DNA from: Helicobacteraceae bacterium
GTDB taxonomy: Bacteria; Campylobacterota; Campylobacteria; Campylobacterales; Sulfurimonadaceae
Assembly: GCA_027038835.1 (NCBI GenBank)
Contig: JALWGC010000003.1
Location: forward strand, 62,001-126,000
Reading direction: 5' to 3'
Length of the DNA stretch: 64,000 bases
Part shown: positions 50,734 through 60,082 of the stretch, in pieces
Numbering within the stretch: position 1 is the first letter of the stretch
Layout: every line of letters starts with the position of its first letter
Notes under the pieces: generated by a model
Database searches by the model: none
What the model was told of the DNA's origin: nothing
What the model saw: only the letters and a program-made list of their open reading frames with translations
Program-made: the position numbers and the translations under genes

Positions 50734-53700
50734 ATGAATATGGTGAAAATCTTTTTTAGTATGGTATTTTTCGGTGTTGGGCTTTACTCTTACGACGTTT
50801 TTTATGGTGCTTTGGAGCAAAACGCTACGGATGTGACATATACAAAAAGAGGAAGTTATACTGGAGTATATACTTCATCCGATTTGGTTAACAAAATATT
50901 AACAGGAGATAGTGCCAACACAACTACCTATCACTATGTTTACGACAACAACGGCCTTATTGAAAAGATCGTTCAATATGATGGTGATAGCAATACAACG
51001 AGTGATTTTGCAACTTTCAAAAAAGATGAGAATGGGAAATACGAATCGATAAACGGCTTGATGGTCGAATATTACAATAAATTTTACTGCGATATAAATT
51101 TTGTCTATAACGACAGCGGTGCATTGTCTGAAGAGATTGTCGAATATAAAAGTGTAGATGACAACACGACAAAAAAAATAATAGTTTTAAAACATGAAGG
51201 TGATGATATTACGGCTATGATCGATAAACAAGATATGGGCTATCCAAATATGTTTGTCCATGAATATAAGTTTCATAAAAATATATCTTGTAAGACGGAG
51301 CCTTGTTTGTTGGAGCTTTTCGCTAAAGAAAAGATTAACAATGCTCTTGGTTTGTTGGCTGGATTGAAGGCTAGAACCCAGTCGGTGAATTTTCTTTATC
51401 AATTGAAAAGCTCTACAGGTACTCCGGAGCAATGGGATTATGAAAGAATCAATTCCGGAAGCGACGATAATACGACTTGGAATCTAAAATATACTTTTCA
51501 AAACGATTCGTTAAGTGATGTCAAAATTTATAAAAACGATTCCAATTCTTACGTACAGGAAAATAAAGTAATATATGATGAGAACGGTAGCTTTTCTAAA
51601 TATGCTTTCTATGATGAAAACGGTACGCTTACTGAAGTGCGATATAAGCTTGACCATGCATATGAAAGTGGAAAGAAGACATCTACTTCTTTGGAGATAG
51701 ATGGAGATGCTTTTTTTACAGCTACTTATAAAGATGGAAGAGTCGATGGATACGAGATAAGTGATTTGATTAAAAATGCAAATGATTCGCAGTTGAGTAA
51801 TTATGCCGATAAGCTTGTTTCTTTTTATAGGTTTATCGCTTCGAATAATATCCAAGGGATCGATGAGCTTAAAAAATTCCTCTCTCTTTCACCCGATTTT
51901 TTAGCTTATTTGAAAGAGAATAGTATCGACATTGGAAAAGAGGGTATAGCCGTACATAGTTTTATTGATTATTATGTTTCCAAAGAAGAACAAATAGTTT
52001 ATAGTTTTTATGATGGAATGAAAGTTTATGTTGAGCATATGCCTTCTGGTGCTTTTAGGGTTATGGCATCTCATTGTGCATACAACTTTTTTCAAAACGA
52101 TCCGATTTTGAAAACGTGTTTGGGTGATAAAACGCAATATAGCGTTGAACAAACTAAAAACGATAAAGTCTCTTTTATAAAGTCACTGCATTATGATGAA
52201 AATGAAACTTTGGATCATGTGACTACAAGTTTGTTTAGTTACAACGCAAATGGATTGCTTCAAGATTCGTTGGTTGATTCTATTGAAACTTACCATACAT
52301 ACAATTCGAATGGAAAGATCGTCAAACAAACAAACTCACAATTGGTTACAATCTACAAGTATAACGATTCAGGGAAAAAAGAGTACGAAAAAATAGTCGA
52401 TTTCATAAACGGTACAATTCAAGAAGTGTATCTTACATACGATGATAATGGACGAATTGAAAAAGAGGATACGAATGTGTCGTTTACACCTACTTACTCA
52501 GGTGGTGATGTTGCGCACAGTGAAAAGCGTACTTACTCCTATGAGTCGAATGGTGTGATACATATCGATGTCGATGCCGATTTCAATGGAACTGCCAAGT
52601 CTTGGAAAGAGTTGATAATGGACCTTCATTTAGAAGACGGTAGAACCGCAAAAACGAAAATCAAGTTGACTGATAGTGGTATTATTGATCAAATGTATGC
52701 TTTGGATGGGAAAATCTACGATGCTTCTAACAGATTGAGCGCTTCAGGTACTGTAGTATTCGATATTCCGGCTAATTGCCGTGATGATGACTATGATATC
52801 AATTGTACTGTTGAAGAAGCGGGTATCAAAGATAGAAACAATACAATAGTTGTATTGAGCTCTTTTGGATATGTCGGTGATACCGACTTGTTAAGTTGGG
52901 AAGAAAGTATATTTTTAAACACGAGGTATAGAACGGAGTATATTTACGACGATAACAACGAAAAAGTACTCAAAAGGGTACATAGAATTATAGATGGAGA
53001 CAATAATACAGACAAGCTAAGTGCGATAGACTATTATTATTACAATAAGGTGAATCTGCCAAAAGATTATAATGGAAATAAAATTGTAATCGATACTGAC
53101 GGAGCAATTTCATTTTTGCGTGACGGCGAATATGTGAAAGTCGATATAGACGAATATGTTGCAAAGAAAACTACGGAAAATAACGATAATACTGCCGATA
53201 CCAATACTTCAGAAGACGACAATGCAACCGATGCAAACGGGAACGGCAATGAAGAAAATAACGATACAGGAGTGACCGATACGCAAGCCGGAGAAGACAA
53301 CAATGCAACCGATGCAAACGGGAACGGCAATGAAGAAAATAACGATACAGGAGTGACCGATACGCAAGCCGGAGAAGACAACAATGCAACCGATGCAAAC
53401 GGGAACGGCAATGAAGAAAATAACGATACAGGAGTGACCGATACGCAAGCCGGAGAAGACAACAATGCAACCGATGCAAACGGGAACGGCGATGGAACAA
53501 CTGATTTGGAAGATAACAATGAAACGGTTATCGAGATTGAAACTACCGATAATACCGATGCGAATACATCGAATCAACCAACTGTTTATGATAAGGATAT
53601 CGACGGAGTGAAAATTCATTCCGAAATAACCGATGAAAAACATTTAGTTTATTCGATTACGGATGATACTAACGCTTCTACAAATGTAGAAATATCGATT

Positions 53701-53919
53701 CCCGGGGCGAAATTGCAAATTTCCAACGATTATAAAGCTACAATAACCTTGCCGATGATAACTGCATCTAGTATTGTCATAGATAAACAAGGGAATGTAA
53801 GTGTAAAAATTCAAGGTGTTGTATTGCCTAAAGAGAAATTACCAAAAGGTACGAAAGTGCAAGTTGGAGAATCAACAATAAAATTGACTATACCAATGCC
53901 GGAAAGATTGGTATTTTAG
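50734..53919 (+). CDS. Large secreted YD-repeat-like protein with in-frame minisatellite
   Basis: A 1061-residue protein with a signal peptide (KIFFSMVFFGVGLYSYD). Much of it is made of imperfect units with the pattern 'Y..NG.i' (YDNNGLIEK, YNSNGKIVK, YDDNGRIEK, YDENGSFSK), like YD/RHS-type beta-wrap repeats. A low-complexity acidic region at about 815-930 holds an 81-bp tandem repeat (see repeat entry). The C-terminal 100 residues form another beta domain. Probably on or outside the outer membrane; no toxin or enzyme motif recognised. Confidence 0.7.
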   Translation: MNMVKIFFSMVFFGVGLYSYDVFYGALEQNATDVTYTKRGSYTGVYTSSDLVNKILTGDSANTTTYHYVYDNNGLIEKIVQYDGDSNTTSDFATFKKDENGKYESINGLMVEYYNKFYCDINFVYNDSGALSEEIVEYKSVDDNTTKKIIVLKHEGDDITAMIDKQDMGYPNMFVHEYKFHKNISCKTEPCLLELFAKEKINNALGLLAGLKARTQSVNFLYQLKSSTGTPEQWDYERINSGSDDNTTWNLKYTFQNDSLSDVKIYKNDSNSYVQENKVIYDENGSFSKYAFYDENGTLTEVRYKLDHAYESGKKTSTSLEIDGDAFFTATYKDGRVDGYEISDLIKNANDSQLSNYADKLVSFYRFIASNNIQGIDELKKFLSLSPDFLAYLKENSIDIGKEGIAVHSFIDYYVSKEEQIVYSFYDGMKVYVEHMPSGAFRVMASHCAYNFFQNDPILKTCLGDKTQYSVEQTKNDKVSFIKSLHYDENETLDHVTTSLFSYNANGLLQDSLVDSIETYHTYNSNGKIVKQTNSQLVTIYKYNDSGKKEYEKIVDFINGTIQEVYLTYDDNGRIEKEDTNVSFTPTYSGGDVAHSEKRTYSYESNGVIHIDVDADFNGTAKSWKELIMDLHLEDGRTAKTKIKLTDSGIIDQMYALDGKIYDASNRLSASGTVVFDIPANCRDDDYDINCTVEEAGIKDRNNTIVVLSSFGYVGDTDLLSWEESIFLNTRYRTEYIYDDNNEKVLKRVHRIIDGDNNTDKLSAIDYYYYNKVNLPKDYNGNKIVIDTDGAISFLRDGEYVKVDIDEYVAKKTTENNDNTADTNTSEDDNATDANGNGNEENNDTGVTDTQAGEDNNATDANGNGNEENNDTGVTDTQAGEDNNATDANGNGNEENNDTGVTDTQAGEDNNATDANGNGDGTTDLEDNNETVIEIETTDNTDANTSNQPTVYDKDIDGVKIHSEITDEKHLVYSITDDTNASTNVEISIPGAKLQISNDYKATITLPMITASSIVIDKQGNVSVKIQGVVLPKEKLPKGTKVQVGESTIKLTIPMPERLVF
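53221..53489 (+). repeat. 81-bp tandem repeat, three full copies plus part
   Basis: Units begin at 53221, 53302, 53383 and 53464, exactly 81 bp apart; the fourth breaks off after about 26 bp. Each encodes 27 residues starting NATDANGNGNEENNDTGVTD. Copies are identical or nearly so, so recent expansion or gene conversion is likely, and copy number can change without changing frame. Confidence 0.95.
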
Positions 53920-53922
53920 GAG

Positions 53923-54198
53923 ATGAAAATGAGATATTCAAAAAGTTTTTTGTTGCTAACCACGTTTATGTTCGCGGCGTGTGGCGGTGGAGGCGGCGGT
54001 GGCAGTACACAGGATAATATCAAACATACAACTATTCAAATGACACCTCAAAAATCATATCCTTTAGTAAAAGGTGATGTGATCGTTAGAGATCAAGAAG
54101 GGAGCGAAGTTGTTTTGGATACGAACGTAAAAACTAAACGTACCGTCGCTACACTAAAAAAAGGAAGTGCACACATTGAAAGGGTCGTTGCAAAATAA
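53923..54198 (+). CDS. Small glycine-rich lipoprotein
   Basis: A 91-residue lipoprotein: signal ending FAAC, then seven glycines, then a polar domain with KGDVIVRDQEGSEVVLD. It begins 3 nt after the stop of the repeat protein, so the pair is co-transcribed. Confidence 0.7.
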   Translation: MKMRYSKSFLLLTTFMFAACGGGGGGGSTQDNIKHTTIQMTPQKSYPLVKGDVIVRDQEGSEVVLDTNVKTKRTVATLKKGSAHIERVVAK

Positions 54199-54243
54199 TT
54201 GTGTATAATTCACTTATTACTTATTTTGTGACAAAGAAGAAGT

Positions 54244-54720
54244 ATGAATGAATTTACAAACAGTTTGGTGATGCTTTCCCACGCGGTTTTTGGGGTGTTT
54301 GCCAATTTAGCGTTGGTTTGGCTTTATGCCGAAGCTCTCAACGCTTCGAAAAACAACCTCAAAAGAGTGAAACTCGCGACTTATCATGTGGTCGTCTGGA
54401 TTACATTGACATTTGTAGTCGGGGGTTTTTGGTACATCGGTTATTATGGCTACGACAAAGGGATATTGCTAAAAAGCGGTTTGGCGAATATCCATAAATT
54501 CTTCACAGAAACCAAAGAGCATATTTTCTTCATAGTGCTGATTTTGAGCTATTATCTCCCTTTTATCACTTTGCGCCACGATTTAAGCCAAAACGAACAA
54601 GCCAAAAAGGCGGCTTTGGTTCTTACCATGGTTGTCGGATTGCTCGTTTTTTATGTCGAGGGTGCGGGAGCTATCATCGCTCAAGGTGTAAAAGCGGCAC
54701 TTATGTTGGGGGTTAGGTGA
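54244..54720 (+). CDS. Multi-pass membrane protein, unknown
   Basis: A 158-residue protein with about four transmembrane helices (residues about 8-30, 48-68, 90-110, 125-150). Conserved histidines and an aromatic W-Y-I-G-Y-Y region are seen; function unknown. TATAAT-like box near 54203. It overlaps the next small membrane gene by 4 bp. Confidence 0.65.
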   Translation: MNEFTNSLVMLSHAVFGVFANLALVWLYAEALNASKNNLKRVKLATYHVVVWITLTFVVGGFWYIGYYGYDKGILLKSGLANIHKFFTETKEHIFFIVLILSYYLPFITLRHDLSQNEQAKKAALVLTMVVGLLVFYVEGAGAIIAQGVKAALMLGVR

Positions 54721-55010
54721 TGAAGGGACTCGATAAAACGACACTTGCTTTTGGGCTATCTGCAGCGGTTGTGATGTTGCTTAACTCTTTGATGGTGATA
54801 CTCAAAGAAAGCTACCACCCGTTTTTTGAGTTTTTGACCTCCCTTAGCGGAAACCATTGGGCGAGCCAAGGGGTGATAGATGTGGTTTTGTTTTTCGTTT
54901 TGGGTGTCGTTTTTTCGAAATGGCATCTCAAAGCGGGTCTGGGCGTCGTGGTTGGAAGTGCGGTAGTTTCGTTTTGTTTGATAATCGGATATTTTGCACC
55001 GTTTTTTTGA
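54717..55010 (+). CDS. Three-helix membrane protein, unknown
   Basis: A 97-residue protein with about three hydrophobic helices (10-30, 55-75, 78-97), overlapping the previous membrane gene by 4 bp, so both may form one complex. Family not recognised. Confidence 0.65.
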   Translation: MMKGLDKTTLAFGLSAAVVMLLNSLMVILKESYHPFFEFLTSLSGNHWASQGVIDVVLFFVLGVVFSKWHLKAGLGVVVGSAVVSFCLIIGYFAPFF

Positions 55011-55083
55011 ACTACTTCGTAAAGTAAAAAGAGTTATAAGCCAAAAGACTATACCATATCGTTACTTCTATTAAGGCGGTCGG

Positions 55084-57159
55084 ATGAAAAATATAGAAAC
55101 GATAGATAGCGTATGTACCTACTGTGGTGTTGGGTGCGACATCGCCGCAAGCGTCGATGTGGACAAAAACGAAATCGTCAAGATATTCGCTCACAAAGAT
55201 GGAGTCGTGAGTGAGGGGAACTTGTGTATAAAAGGGAAATACGGGTACGATTTCGTGACCTCCCCAAATCGTCTTCGAGCTCCGCGCATCAAAAAAAGCT
55301 TTTTGAAAAAAAATCCTTCCATTTTCGATGCTATCAAAAACGCTCTTACAGAGTACGACGCAGAGTGGTTCGAGTGCGACTTGGAGAGTGCTACGAGTGC
55401 GGCCGCAATGAAACTTCAAGAGATTCAGACCAAATACGGTAAAAAGTCTATCTGTTCCATCGGAGGTGCGAGAACTTCATGTGAGAGCGCGTATTTGTGG
55501 CAAAAATTCACCCGCCATACTTTGCAAAGCCCTCATGTGGACAACTGCGCGAGGGTGTGCCACTCACCCAGCCTCAAAGGGATGCGCGCAACCATCGGCG
55601 AGGGTGCGGCGACCAACCCTTACAACGATATATACGAATGTGAGTTTATGATAGTTATCGGCTCCAATACCACCGAAGCGCACCCTATCATCGCCAACCG
55701 TATCGTCCATCAAGCGCAAAAACACGACAATCTCGCGGTTTTCGATGTACGGGAAATCAAACTCCACCGTTTTGCGAAGTACAAAGCTATTATTCCCCAT
55801 GAAGCCAATTTGCTGGTTTTGAATATGCTTGCATATGTCATCATCACCGAAGAGCTCTACGATGAGAGTTTCATCGCCGATAGAACGGTAGGTTTTAGCG
55901 AATTCAAAGAGAAAATTCTAAACGACCCGTATGCCAACCCCGACTATTTCGCCGATGTGGAAGGGTATGAATACCTGCCGAAAATGATACGCAAAATCGC
56001 GCGTGAGTACGCTTTGAAAAAATCGATGATTTTTTGGGGGCTTGGGATTACCGAGCATATCGACGGTAGTTATGCGGTGATGGCTATAACCCATTTGGCG
56101 CTGATGACCGGGAACATCGGCAAAGAGGGAGCGGGGCTGATGCCGCTTCGTGGACAGAATAACGTTCAAGGTGCTTGCGATATGGGGTGTTTGCCGTACT
56201 ACGACCCAGATTACCAGACGCCAAAAGAGGTCGGTTTGATGACGCCGCAGCTAGTCGATGCGATGCTTGAAGATAAAATCAAAGCGGTACTTAATATGGG
56301 AGAAGACCTCACCCATATCCATCCAAATGTCAACAAAATAGAAAAAGCGCTCGAACATGTAGAGTTTATCATGGTGCAAGAGCTGTTTATGACCGATGTA
56401 GCCAAAAGAGCCGACATTGTCATCGGGGTTAAAAGTGCGTATGAAAAAACGGGTGTGTATGTCAATGCGATGCGTAGAATGCACCTCTCACAGCCCCTTG
56501 TGTACTCCGACTTACCAGATGACTGGGAAGTGATTCAGATGATGGACAACAAGATGGGGGGCGAGTACGACTACCAAGACTCCAGCGAGATTTGGGACGA
56601 GGTGCGGGAAGTGGCACACAGACGCTTTAGTGGCGCGAGTTATATGCGTCTGAAGCGCCACAGAAAAAGGGGACTGCAATGGCCGGTGTACGACGAAGAT
56701 ACCCCAAGACTGCATCAGCTCGATTTTCGAACCAAAGACGGGCTTGGGCGGTTCGTGTATCATCGGTACAAACTTCGGGGTATGGTCGAAGAGTTGAAAA
56801 AAGGTGCGCTTAGCGGTTACCATCTTACAACCGGTAGAACGCTCGCTCACTACAACAACGCCGCGCAAACAAGGCAAACACAGACGTTATGTGAGCGTTA
56901 CAGTGAAGATATTTTGCTTGTAAGCGAAGAGGACGAAGCCGATTTTCCGACCCAAAGAGTGGTTCTTAAAACCCAATACGGACAAACCAAACCTTTACTT
57001 GTAAAATTTACCCACAAAATCAAGCCAAAAACCCTCTTTACGACGTTTCATTATGCCGATTCGGGTATCAACCGTCTTTTTGGGGACAAAAGCGACGAGC
57101 TGATAAAAACCGCGGCGTTCAAGTCGATCAAAGTGGAGGTGCTCCTCGTCGATGAGTAG
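55084..57159 (+). CDS. Formate dehydrogenase-like molybdopterin oxidoreductase
   Basis: A 691-residue catalytic subunit. N-terminal [4Fe-4S] ligands C-x2-C-x3-C (CTYCGVGC) and NLCIKGKYG; active-site segment NCARVCHSPSLKGM, where the Mo/W ligand of formate dehydrogenases is the Cys (Sec in some); GQNNVQGACDMGCLP. No Tat signal, so cytoplasmic. No partner subunit is adjacent. It likely oxidises formate, but related enzymes can differ. Confidence 0.85.
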   Translation: MKNIETIDSVCTYCGVGCDIAASVDVDKNEIVKIFAHKDGVVSEGNLCIKGKYGYDFVTSPNRLRAPRIKKSFLKKNPSIFDAIKNALTEYDAEWFECDLESATSAAAMKLQEIQTKYGKKSICSIGGARTSCESAYLWQKFTRHTLQSPHVDNCARVCHSPSLKGMRATIGEGAATNPYNDIYECEFMIVIGSNTTEAHPIIANRIVHQAQKHDNLAVFDVREIKLHRFAKYKAIIPHEANLLVLNMLAYVIITEELYDESFIADRTVGFSEFKEKILNDPYANPDYFADVEGYEYLPKMIRKIAREYALKKSMIFWGLGITEHIDGSYAVMAITHLALMTGNIGKEGAGLMPLRGQNNVQGACDMGCLPYYDPDYQTPKEVGLMTPQLVDAMLEDKIKAVLNMGEDLTHIHPNVNKIEKALEHVEFIMVQELFMTDVAKRADIVIGVKSAYEKTGVYVNAMRRMHLSQPLVYSDLPDDWEVIQMMDNKMGGEYDYQDSSEIWDEVREVAHRRFSGASYMRLKRHRKRGLQWPVYDEDTPRLHQLDFRTKDGLGRFVYHRYKLRGMVEELKKGALSGYHLTTGRTLAHYNNAAQTRQTQTLCERYSEDILLVSEEDEADFPTQRVVLKTQYGQTKPLLVKFTHKIKPKTLFTTFHYADSGINRLFGDKSDELIKTAAFKSIKVEVLLVDE

Positions 57160-57481
57160 AGCCAAAGGGGACAAAGCCGAAAAGAGTGCGGTGGAGTTTT
57201 TGCAGCGCAACGGTTATGTGGTGGTACAGCGCAATTTCTACTCCCGCTTTGGTGAAATCGACATCATCGCCGCAAAAGAGGGAGTGCTGCATTTCGTGGA
57301 AGTGAAATCGGCTCAAGATTACGAAACCGCTATTTACAACATAACGAAACCAAAACTTCAAAAAGTGGTAAAAACCGCGCAGGTGTATTTGAAAAAAAAC
57401 GGTTTGGATACCGCTTACTCTTTCGATGCTATCATCGTCACACCGGATGGTATAGAGTTTGTGGAAGATATCACTTTGTAA
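57152..57481 (+). CDS. YraN/UPF0102 nuclease-fold protein
   Basis: A 109-residue protein with GDKAEKSAVEFLQRNGY, EIDIIAAKEGVLHFVEVK, matching the UPF0102 family (Holliday-junction-resolvase-like fold). Function not established. It overlaps the dehydrogenase by 8 bp. Confidence 0.88.
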   Translation: MSRAKGDKAEKSAVEFLQRNGYVVVQRNFYSRFGEIDIIAAKEGVLHFVEVKSAQDYETAIYNITKPKLQKVVKTAQVYLKKNGLDTAYSFDAIIVTPDGIEFVEDITL

Positions 57482-57570
57482 TGAATTCCACGTTGAGTTT
57501 TTGCAGTTTTTCGTTGATGGCGTTGTAAAAAGTTGTTACACTCTTTTTGCATGGTATGTGTATCTATCAT
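57471..57570 (-). pseudogene. Possible frameshifted small gene
   Basis: On the minus strand an ATG at 57570 starts MIDTHTMQKECNNF; after a run of five Ts the other frame continues YNAINEKLQKLNVEFITK and stops at 57471-57473. One base lost or gained in the T-run would make a 32-residue coil-like protein. May be decayed or accidental. Confidence 0.25.
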
Positions 57571-57599
57571 TGTGAGATTATGCCATATTTTGCGCTTCG

Positions 57600-57989
57600 T
57601 TAACGGTGCAGGTCCGCTTCTTCGACCATCATGTAAAAACCGTTCACCCCTTTGATGCCGGCATCGCTGAAGTAGATTTCGCCGTTAGGTTTGAGAAAAT
57701 AGTGTCTTGGAACGCCGAATTTTTCGAAATAATCGGGAATCTTGTGCTTGTCGCGGTTGAGAAAAACTTTGACGAAATGGTCGTTTAGGTACTTTTTTAC
57801 CCCTTCGTTTGCAAGCACTTCGTTCTTGTAGCGCACACAGAAACTACAGCGCTCGGCGCCAAGAAAGACATAGATGTCCTTGTGCTCTTTTTGTGCGACT
57901 CGTTTTGCTTCCTCGATGGAGTGTATCCAAGGAAGATCGACGGACAATAGCGACGATACCGTTACAATCATAAATAGTAATTTTTTCAT
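57600..57989 (-). CDS. Periplasmic thioredoxin-like protein
   Basis: A 129-residue protein with signal peptide KKLLFMIVTVSSLLSVD and a thioredoxin-fold CSFC at about residue 48 (FLGAERCSFCVRYK), plus a cis-Pro-like VPRHYFL. TATAAT on the minus strand (58001-57996) is 6 nt from the ATG, so the message may be leaderless. Confidence 0.82.
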   Translation of the reverse strand: MKKLLFMIVTVSSLLSVDLPWIHSIEEAKRVAQKEHKDIYVFLGAERCSFCVRYKNEVLANEGVKKYLNDHFVKVFLNRDKHKIPDYFEKFGVPRHYFLKPNGEIYFSDAGIKGVNGFYMMVEEADLHR

Positions 57990-58085
57990 ACATGAATTAT
58001 ACCATACCTCAGAGATTGTGGTGTCATGTTCAAAAAAAGGAAGAAGATATGAAACGGTTATTGCTTTTAGTTTAACGTTGGATGT

Positions 58086-58116
58086 TATAATCCTTCAATG
58101 AAACGAAGGAGCGCAA
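58086..58116 (+). promoter_or_regulatory. Promoter and ribosome-binding site of ALDH
   Basis: TATAAT at 58086-58091 and AAGGAG at 58106-58111, 5 nt before ATG 58117. Confidence 0.6.
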
Positions 58117-59538
58117 ATGGAAATGGAAGCGAAGATATTTTTCGGAAGTCTTGAAGAGACAAGAGACGAGGTTGTCAAAAGAGAATCGCCGTATGATGGA
58201 AGAGTCGTCTCGAGTGCCCCGGTATGTGGCGCAAAAGATGCAAAAAAAGCGCTTCAAATAGCCAAAGAGGCGGCGAAAGAAGCCAAAAAAACCTCTTTGT
58301 CGCAGCGGTGCGAATGGGTTTTGGATGTAGCTAAAAAGCTTGAAGAGAACAAAGAAGATATCGCCCGTACCATTACCGACGAAGTCGGCAAGCCCATAGC
58401 GTTTTCACGCGTAGAGGTGGAGCGGTGTATCGAGACTTTGACCTTGAGTGCGGAGTTCGCAAGGACGATGCACGGCGAGACCATCGCTACCGATGCGACA
58501 CGAAGCGGGAAGAAGACGACCGCGTTTTTCGTTCGTGAACCTGTCGGCGTAGTCGTTGCGATAACACCTTTTAATTTCCCGCTCAATCTTGTCGCACACA
58601 AACTCGCCCCCGCACTCGTCAGCGGTAACGCCGTGGTTTTGAAACCGACTCCCGAAGCACCGCTTACGGCATACAAGTTCGCCAAGCTTTTCATCCAAAG
58701 CGAATATGCCATCAAAGATGCGCTGAGCGTGGTGTATGGAGATGCGGAAGTGGGTAGTGCGCTTGTTGCAAGCGACATACCGCGCGTTATCAGTTTTACC
58801 GGTAGCGTTCCTGTCGGCAACATCATCACCAAATCCGCCGGTATCAAAAAAGTGAGTTTGGAGCTTGGCGGCAACGCGGCGACTTTTATAGACGAGAGTG
58901 CCGATTTGGACAAAGCGGCTCAAAGATGCGCCTTTGGAGCGTTTATCAACGCCGGTCAGGTGTGTATCTCTTTGCAGCGAATCTATGTGCACAAAAACGT
59001 TTACGAAGCGTTTGCGCAAAAGTTGGCTATGGAGACGAAAAAGCTCAAAGTGGGCTCTCCGTACGACGAAGATACCTTCATAGGGCCGCTTATCAACGAA
59101 GATGCGGCGCAAAGAGCGTATAACTGGGTACAAAGCGCCATCGACGAGGGAGCAAGAGCGATGCTGGAGCCTAAAAAAGAGGGGAGAGTGTTCTTTCCGG
59201 CGGTTATGGCGGATGTAACCGACGATATGGCGATTGTGTGTGAAGAGGTTTTCGCGCCTATCGTCTCCCTTGTCAAAGTGGAAAGTTTCGATGAAGCGGT
59301 AGAGAAGATGAACGACTCTCCGTATGGATTGCAGTTTTCGATATTTACCGATTCGCTTGAAAACACCAAACGTGCCATCAGCGACTTCGAAGCTGGCGGC
59401 GTGGTGGTCAACGACATCCCGACACTACGTTTCGACATTCAGCCGTATGGGGGCGTGAAATTAAGCGGCGTGGGACGCGAGGGTCCGAAATTCGCCATCG
59501 AAGAGTTTACGGAGATTAAAAGCGTGGTTATCTGCTAA
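58117..59538 (+). CDS. Aldehyde dehydrogenase family enzyme
   Basis: A 473-residue NAD(P)-dependent ALDH. Motifs: PFNFPLNLVAHKLAPAL, SFTGSVPVG, catalytic Glu in LELGGNA, catalytic Cys in NAGQVCISLQRI, and EEVFAPIVSL. Substrate unknown; resembles lactaldehyde or GapN-like branches. Confidence 0.9.
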   Translation: MEMEAKIFFGSLEETRDEVVKRESPYDGRVVSSAPVCGAKDAKKALQIAKEAAKEAKKTSLSQRCEWVLDVAKKLEENKEDIARTITDEVGKPIAFSRVEVERCIETLTLSAEFARTMHGETIATDATRSGKKTTAFFVREPVGVVVAITPFNFPLNLVAHKLAPALVSGNAVVLKPTPEAPLTAYKFAKLFIQSEYAIKDALSVVYGDAEVGSALVASDIPRVISFTGSVPVGNIITKSAGIKKVSLELGGNAATFIDESADLDKAAQRCAFGAFINAGQVCISLQRIYVHKNVYEAFAQKLAMETKKLKVGSPYDEDTFIGPLINEDAAQRAYNWVQSAIDEGARAMLEPKKEGRVFFPAVMADVTDDMAIVCEEVFAPIVSLVKVESFDEAVEKMNDSPYGLQFSIFTDSLENTKRAISDFEAGGVVVNDIPTLRFDIQPYGGVKLSGVGREGPKFAIEEFTEIKSVVIC

Positions 59539-59539
59539 C

Positions 59540-60082
59540 TTAGTGTGCATAGACCTTGACAAAATCGGCGGTATTTCTAAAATACCCCGGATAATCGAAC
59601 GTAACGCGAAAAGGAGCGACCTCTCCGGGTTTGAGGTCTCTTGCTACGACGAACTCTTTTTGAATCGTCGTTGGTTTGTACAGTTTGTTCGCCCCCTTAC
59701 CTAAAAAATCCCAAAAATCGCTTGTTTTGTAAAACGCTCCGGGTTTGACGTTGCCGGTGTTGTGTCCGCCGCTTACGAGCTTGATGGAGATGTAAACCTT
59801 TTTGAGGGGGTATTTACCGACGTTTTTGACAAGACCGTAGTACGATATCTTCTCTTGGGAAAGGTAGCGTCTGTTCTCGATGCGAACGAGTTTGACTTTT
59901 TTCGTGTATTTTTCCGCTGCCGCAAGCGAAATAGCTCCGATAAGTACGCTAATGAGCACCGTCGAGAAAAACATAGGCAAAACGAGCTTTTTGTTCGTTT
60001 GTTTGATTGCGGCTACGGCTCCTAATATCAACAGTAAAAACGATACCGCCAAGATAGCGTAGTGTACCGGCGTGAAACTCAT
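59540..60082 (-). CDS. DUF2393 family membrane protein (second)
   Basis: A 180-residue protein with one or two N-terminal helices (FTPVHYAILAVSFLLLILGAV, FFSTVLISVLIGAI) and a periplasmic beta domain (ISYYGLVKNVGKYPLKKVYISIKLVSGG). ATG 60082 overlaps the previous stop (ATGA). It pairs with the similar gene upstream; both are Campylobacterota-type DUF2393. Confidence 0.75.
   Translation of the reverse strand: MSFTPVHYAILAVSFLLLILGAVAAIKQTNKKLVLPMFFSTVLISVLIGAISLAAAEKYTKKVKLVRIENRRYLSQEKISYYGLVKNVGKYPLKKVYISIKLVSGGHNTGNVKPGAFYKTSDFWDFLGKGANKLYKPTTIQKEFVVARDLKPGEVAPFRVTFDYPGYFRNTADFVKVYAH

Noticed and set aside
53221-53489. CRISPR-like regular spacing
   Set aside because: Units are contiguous with no spacers and stay in one reading frame; it is a coding minisatellite.
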